Source: Yinghuangia elevatio (GTDB taxonomy: Bacteria; Actinomycetota; Actinomycetes; Streptomycetales; Streptomycetaceae). From it: DNA of 15,749 bases. The stretch is taken from contig NZ_JBEZFP010000187.1 in NCBI RefSeq assembly GCF_040649515.1, forward strand, positions 1 to 15,749, in the 5' to 3' direction. Below are positions 15,071 through 15,749 of the stretch, in pieces. The position numbers and the translations under genes were made by a program. The number at the start of each line of letters is the position of its first letter. The stretch's first letter is position 1. The notes under the pieces are model-generated. The model had not been told where the DNA came from and did no database searches. It saw only the letters and a list, made by a program, of their open reading frames with translations.

Positions 15071-15553
15071 TCACCAGTTCTTCTGGCGGTCCGCAACGAA
15101 GTCGACCTCGTGGAACGGGGCGGACTCGATGGAGTCCAGGACGACTTCCTTGCGCCGGACGAGGTAGCCCGCGTCGGTCCGCACTAGGGTGAAGTGCACG
15201 ATGCCGCTGGACAGGGTGCTCGGCCGCCGGCCGGCGATCTGGGTCACGAACAGGTAGGACTCCAGGTCGATTTCGTCACCCCGCTCAGCGGTGACATGCA
15301 CGTTGGCGGCGTTGTGCCGCAGCGGGTACGGGCTGTGCCTGCGGTGCTCGCGCGTCCAGGCCAGCACCGCTTCGGGGCCACGGGCGTCCGAACGGATGAA
15401 CTCCTCGTGCGGGTGCTGCCCGGTCTCGGTACGGGAACTCGTGTGGCAGTCCTCGGCCAACAGCCCGGCCAGGACGTCCAGGTGGCCTTCGTCGTAGTTG
15501 AACCACCAGCGGTGGACGACCTGGTGGGCGGCGAGGTGGTCATGTGCGGGCAT
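15071..15553 (-). CDS. SnoaL_4-type NTF2-fold protein
   Basis: About 160 residues from the ATG at 15553, which has an ACGGAG site 7 bases upstream. An in-frame ATG at 15592 overlaps the stop of the preceding gene as ATGA but lacks a ribosome-binding site; starting there adds 13 residues that come from a repeat. The fold is NTF2/SnoaL-like: an N-terminal helix (HQVVHRWWFNYDEG), the LAGLLAEDC strand, a TREHRR helix, then HNAANVHV and the paired strands ending in VRRKEVVLDSIE. It resembles SnoaL_4 and the small subunit of ring-hydroxylating dioxygenases, which share this fold. No large subunit was seen. Activities in the family include cyclase, isomerase, dehydratase and hydrolase. Its place before two SDRs suggests work on the same substrate. 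The C-terminal HEVDFVADRQKNW is complete. Confidence 0.88.
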   Translation of the reverse strand: MPAHDHLAAHQVVHRWWFNYDEGHLDVLAGLLAEDCHTSSRTETGQHPHEEFIRSDARGPEAVLAWTREHRRHSPYPLRHNAANVHVTAERGDEIDLESYLFVTQIAGRRPSTLSSGIVHFTLVRTDAGYLVRRKEVVLDSIESAPFHEVDFVADRQKNW

Positions 15554-15582
15554 GCGTACGCTCCGTCGGGATTTCGTGGGGG

Positions 15583-15638
15583 CAGTTCTCATGGGGCTGT
15601 TCTTGTGGGGCAGTTCTTGTGAGGCAGTTCTTGTGGCG
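15583..15638. repeat. Four 14-bp tandem repeats across a gene junction
   Basis: CAGTTCTCATGGGG, CTGTTCTTGTGGGG, CAGTTCTTGTGAGG and CAGTTCTTGTGGCG follow with an exact 14-base period. Read on the minus strand the repeat encodes the last residues of the partial gene in successive frames (QELPH, KNCP, RTAP) and supplies its stop, which overlaps an ATG. Confidence 0.85.
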
Positions 15639-15749
15639 CCGGGTGTCTGGAGCCGAACTCCGCGACCGGGTCTGCGCCGGAGTGGTCCATGCTCTTCTTG
15701 ACCTCGTCGAGGTCGGTGTAGACCTCGGCGTTCCAGTGCACCAGCAGCC
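15589..15749 (-). CDS. C-terminal end of an unidentified gene (partial)
   Basis: An open frame of about 52 codons enters from the window's right edge and ends at TGA 15591-15589. The part before the repeat reads LLVHWNAEVYTDLDEVKKSM and looks like real protein: it has ordinary amino-acid composition and a hydrophobic strand followed by an acidic helix. The last 17 or so residues (from PAPQELPHK) are written by the 14-bp tandem repeat and are probably a recent addition. I do not recognise the family. Its stop overlaps an in-frame ATG of the SnoaL_4 gene (ATGA), and it lies on the same strand directly upstream, so it is probably the preceding gene of that operon. Confidence 0.6.
   Translation of the reverse strand, partial: LLVHWNAEVYTDLDEVKKSMDHSGADPVAEFGSRHPAPQELPHKNCPTRTAP

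Noticed and set aside
15583..15638. CRISPR array
   Set aside because: The 14-bp units are directly adjacent with no spacers, and no cas genes are present.

Overview
High-GC DNA with dense, G/C-ending codons, a class F sortase, a large ATP-binding LuxR (LAL) regulator, many short-chain dehydrogenases (SDRs) and SnoaL-like folds points to an actinomycete, most plausibly a Streptomyces-like or other filamentous actinobacterium. The genus cannot be fixed from this window. No RNA gene, CRISPR array, transposase or replication origin was seen.

Layout. (a) 83-766: a class F sortase. (b) 767-1750: a worn patch holding a stand-alone LuxR helix-turn-helix piece, a run of imperfect short repeats, and the C-terminal part of an SDR/epimerase-like gene with a lost N-terminus and a frameshift. 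(c) 1751-3459: a TetR repressor gene divergent from a saccharopine-dehydrogenase-like oxidoreductase, with an 18-bp inverted repeat and a 14-bp tandem repeat between them that probably form the operator. (d) 3487-7805: a large secreted lipoprotein joining a HExxH metalloprotease-like region to a von Willebrand factor D (VWD) domain, an NTF2-fold protein, and a lipoprotein carrying a complete CuA copper site like that of cytochrome oxidase subunit II. (e) 7905-12406: a multi-pass membrane protein with a PH-like domain, divergent from the LAL regulator. (f) 12508-13257: an SDR-fold protein lacking the catalytic Tyr and Lys, preceded by a perfect 14-bp palindrome and followed by a strong hairpin. 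(g) 13345-15749, all minus strand: the end of an unidentified gene, a SnoaL_4-type protein and two classical SDRs, spaced like an operon and suggestive of a small catabolic or tailoring module.

Working together. Groups (d) and (a) act at the cell envelope: sortase, two lipoproteins and, in (e), a membrane protein. Groups (c), (f) and (g) are redox enzymes on small organic substrates under local regulators. The TetR-oxidoreductase pair and the minus-strand SnoaL/SDR run are the clearest functional units. The other adjacencies may be simple neighbourhood. The most unusual items are the VWD/protease lipoprotein with a GDPH motif, the SDR without its catalytic residues, the free-standing CuA lipoprotein, and a 14-bp tandem repeat that writes the C-terminus of one gene at its junction with the next.
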